A stretch of DNA of 53,911 bases, taken from assembly GCA_013115135.1 (NCBI GenBank), contig JABANP010000368.1, positions 1 to 53,911 of the forward strand, written 5' to 3'. Positions 53,424-53,911 of the stretch are shown in pieces. The notes beneath the pieces were generated by a model that had not been told where the DNA came from, made no database searches, and saw only the letters and a list, made by a program, of their open reading frames with translations. Position numbers and translations under genes: made by a program. Within the stretch, counting starts at the first letter, position 1; every line of letters starts with the position of its first letter. Source of the stretch: Perkinsus olseni (lineage: Eukaryota; Perkinsozoa; Perkinsida; Perkinsidae).

Positions 53424-53911
53424 TTACTGTTCTCTCGCTGACTGGGATACTGACGGAACTGGAGAGGCTGTTGCCGATCCTTGCTTACTTTCAGTTGATT
53501 CCAGTCGGGCGGTAGCTCCTAAGGGACGACCGATACTGAGCGGTTGGAGAAAGGGTATTGTCATACGCTTAGTTTTTTGCCACAATCGGGCCATCAGACT
53601 GGTCTTCCTCGGCGACAGCTCACCGCCTTCAGAACGGGTTTGATGACTCGCTAGGGTCTCCCCAAAGGTAGTGCCCTTCTTAATCAGACAAGGCGAATCA
53701 TCCTGCAAGGACAATTGCGGTAAAAACGGAAAAAATTTTCCCTGTTACTGTAGAGAAGGCGTCCTCCGGGTTGGTGGTGTGCGGGAAGTTAGAGTAAAAT
53801 TCCAACTCGTCAAAATTCCACACAGGCCGTAAATTCAAATTCCGGAGGTACCTGCCGTAACAGCACTCAAGAAGGGGAAGAGCCAGCAAGACACCTACAC
53901 TTGGCATTGGA
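53424..53911 (-). CDS. C-terminal part of an unrecognised protein
   Basis: Minus-strand gene running out of the window. A 46-bp GT-AG intron (53703-53748) joins YLRNLNLRPVWNFDELEFYS...PEDAFST to DDSPCLIKKGTTFGETL in the same phase; the protein ends at 53424 after a Ser/Ala-rich tail. The aromatic-rich VWNFDELEFYSNFPHT block looks like a folded domain edge but I do not recognise it. A second intron may lie at about 53850-53900 (GTAGGT...CGGCAG). Confidence 0.5.

Overview
This is a eukaryotic nuclear window with spliced protein-coding genes, and it looks like a perkinsid alveolate (Perkinsus or a close relative). That is inference: the sequence shows very short GT-AG introns (most 40-62 bp), no bacterial operons or ribosome-binding sites, C/T-rich tract plus AG acceptors just 5' of several start codons (as expected where a spliced leader is added), tandem families of secreted proteins and amino-acid transporters, and many young mobile elements. 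No database search was possible.

Layout. 1-9.6 kb is gene-poor: a 45-bp minisatellite, two copies of a 292-bp Mutator-like element with target-site duplications, LINE and LTR relics, one intact secreted two-repeat protein gene and a broken copy of it. 10.1-13.2 kb carries two intronless tandem amino-acid transporter genes, convergent with a large SNF2-family ATPase gene resembling ERCC6L/PICH (13.4-18.7 kb, minus). 19.6-32 kb is a segmental duplication. Copy A holds a metacaspase-like gene that has lost both catalytic residues, a 1631-bp LTR mini-element, and a secreted GH18-like gene. Copy B holds a truncated metacaspase fragment and a second intact GH18-like gene. A Tc1/mariner element with 185-bp inverted repeats sits between them. 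33.4-35.4 kb is a cytochrome P450 gene, followed by retroelement and P450 fragments and about 3 kb of microsatellite-rich DNA that includes a decayed duplicate of the 3' end of the next gene. 40.5-53.9 kb is a dense housekeeping block: PUF/Pumilio (minus), 26S proteasome subunit RPN10/PSMD4 (13 exons), splicing factor SPF45/RBM17, a STE20-type OSR1/SPAK-like kinase (minus), ribosomal protein L11, and the 3' end of an unrecognised gene.

How the genes relate: the housekeeping block combines protein turnover (RPN10), splicing (SPF45), translation (RPL11) and mRNA control (PUF), with no sign of a shared pathway beyond crowding; the kinase and RPL11 genes are divergent, 168 bp apart. The 20-32 kb region looks like a fast-evolving secreted or pseudo-enzyme locus shaped by duplication and transposition.

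Main candidate for an undescribed system: 18 non-coding sites with the exact 20-nt architecture X-n-X'-n-X, where X is 6 nt and X' is its reverse complement. All but one X differ from one another except for one pair related as reverse complements. About 0.003 such sites would be expected by chance in random sequence of this length. In 16 of 18 the second spacer is also complementary to the base before the first X. One site is present in copy B of the segmental duplication and absent from copy A as a clean 14-bp difference, so these look like insertions or repair footprints. A wider set of perfect palindromes with a single central base (arms up to 24 bp) accompanies them. Three conserved genes also each carry one apparently extra base at a short homopolymer or doublet, which may be assembly error or +1 frameshifting.
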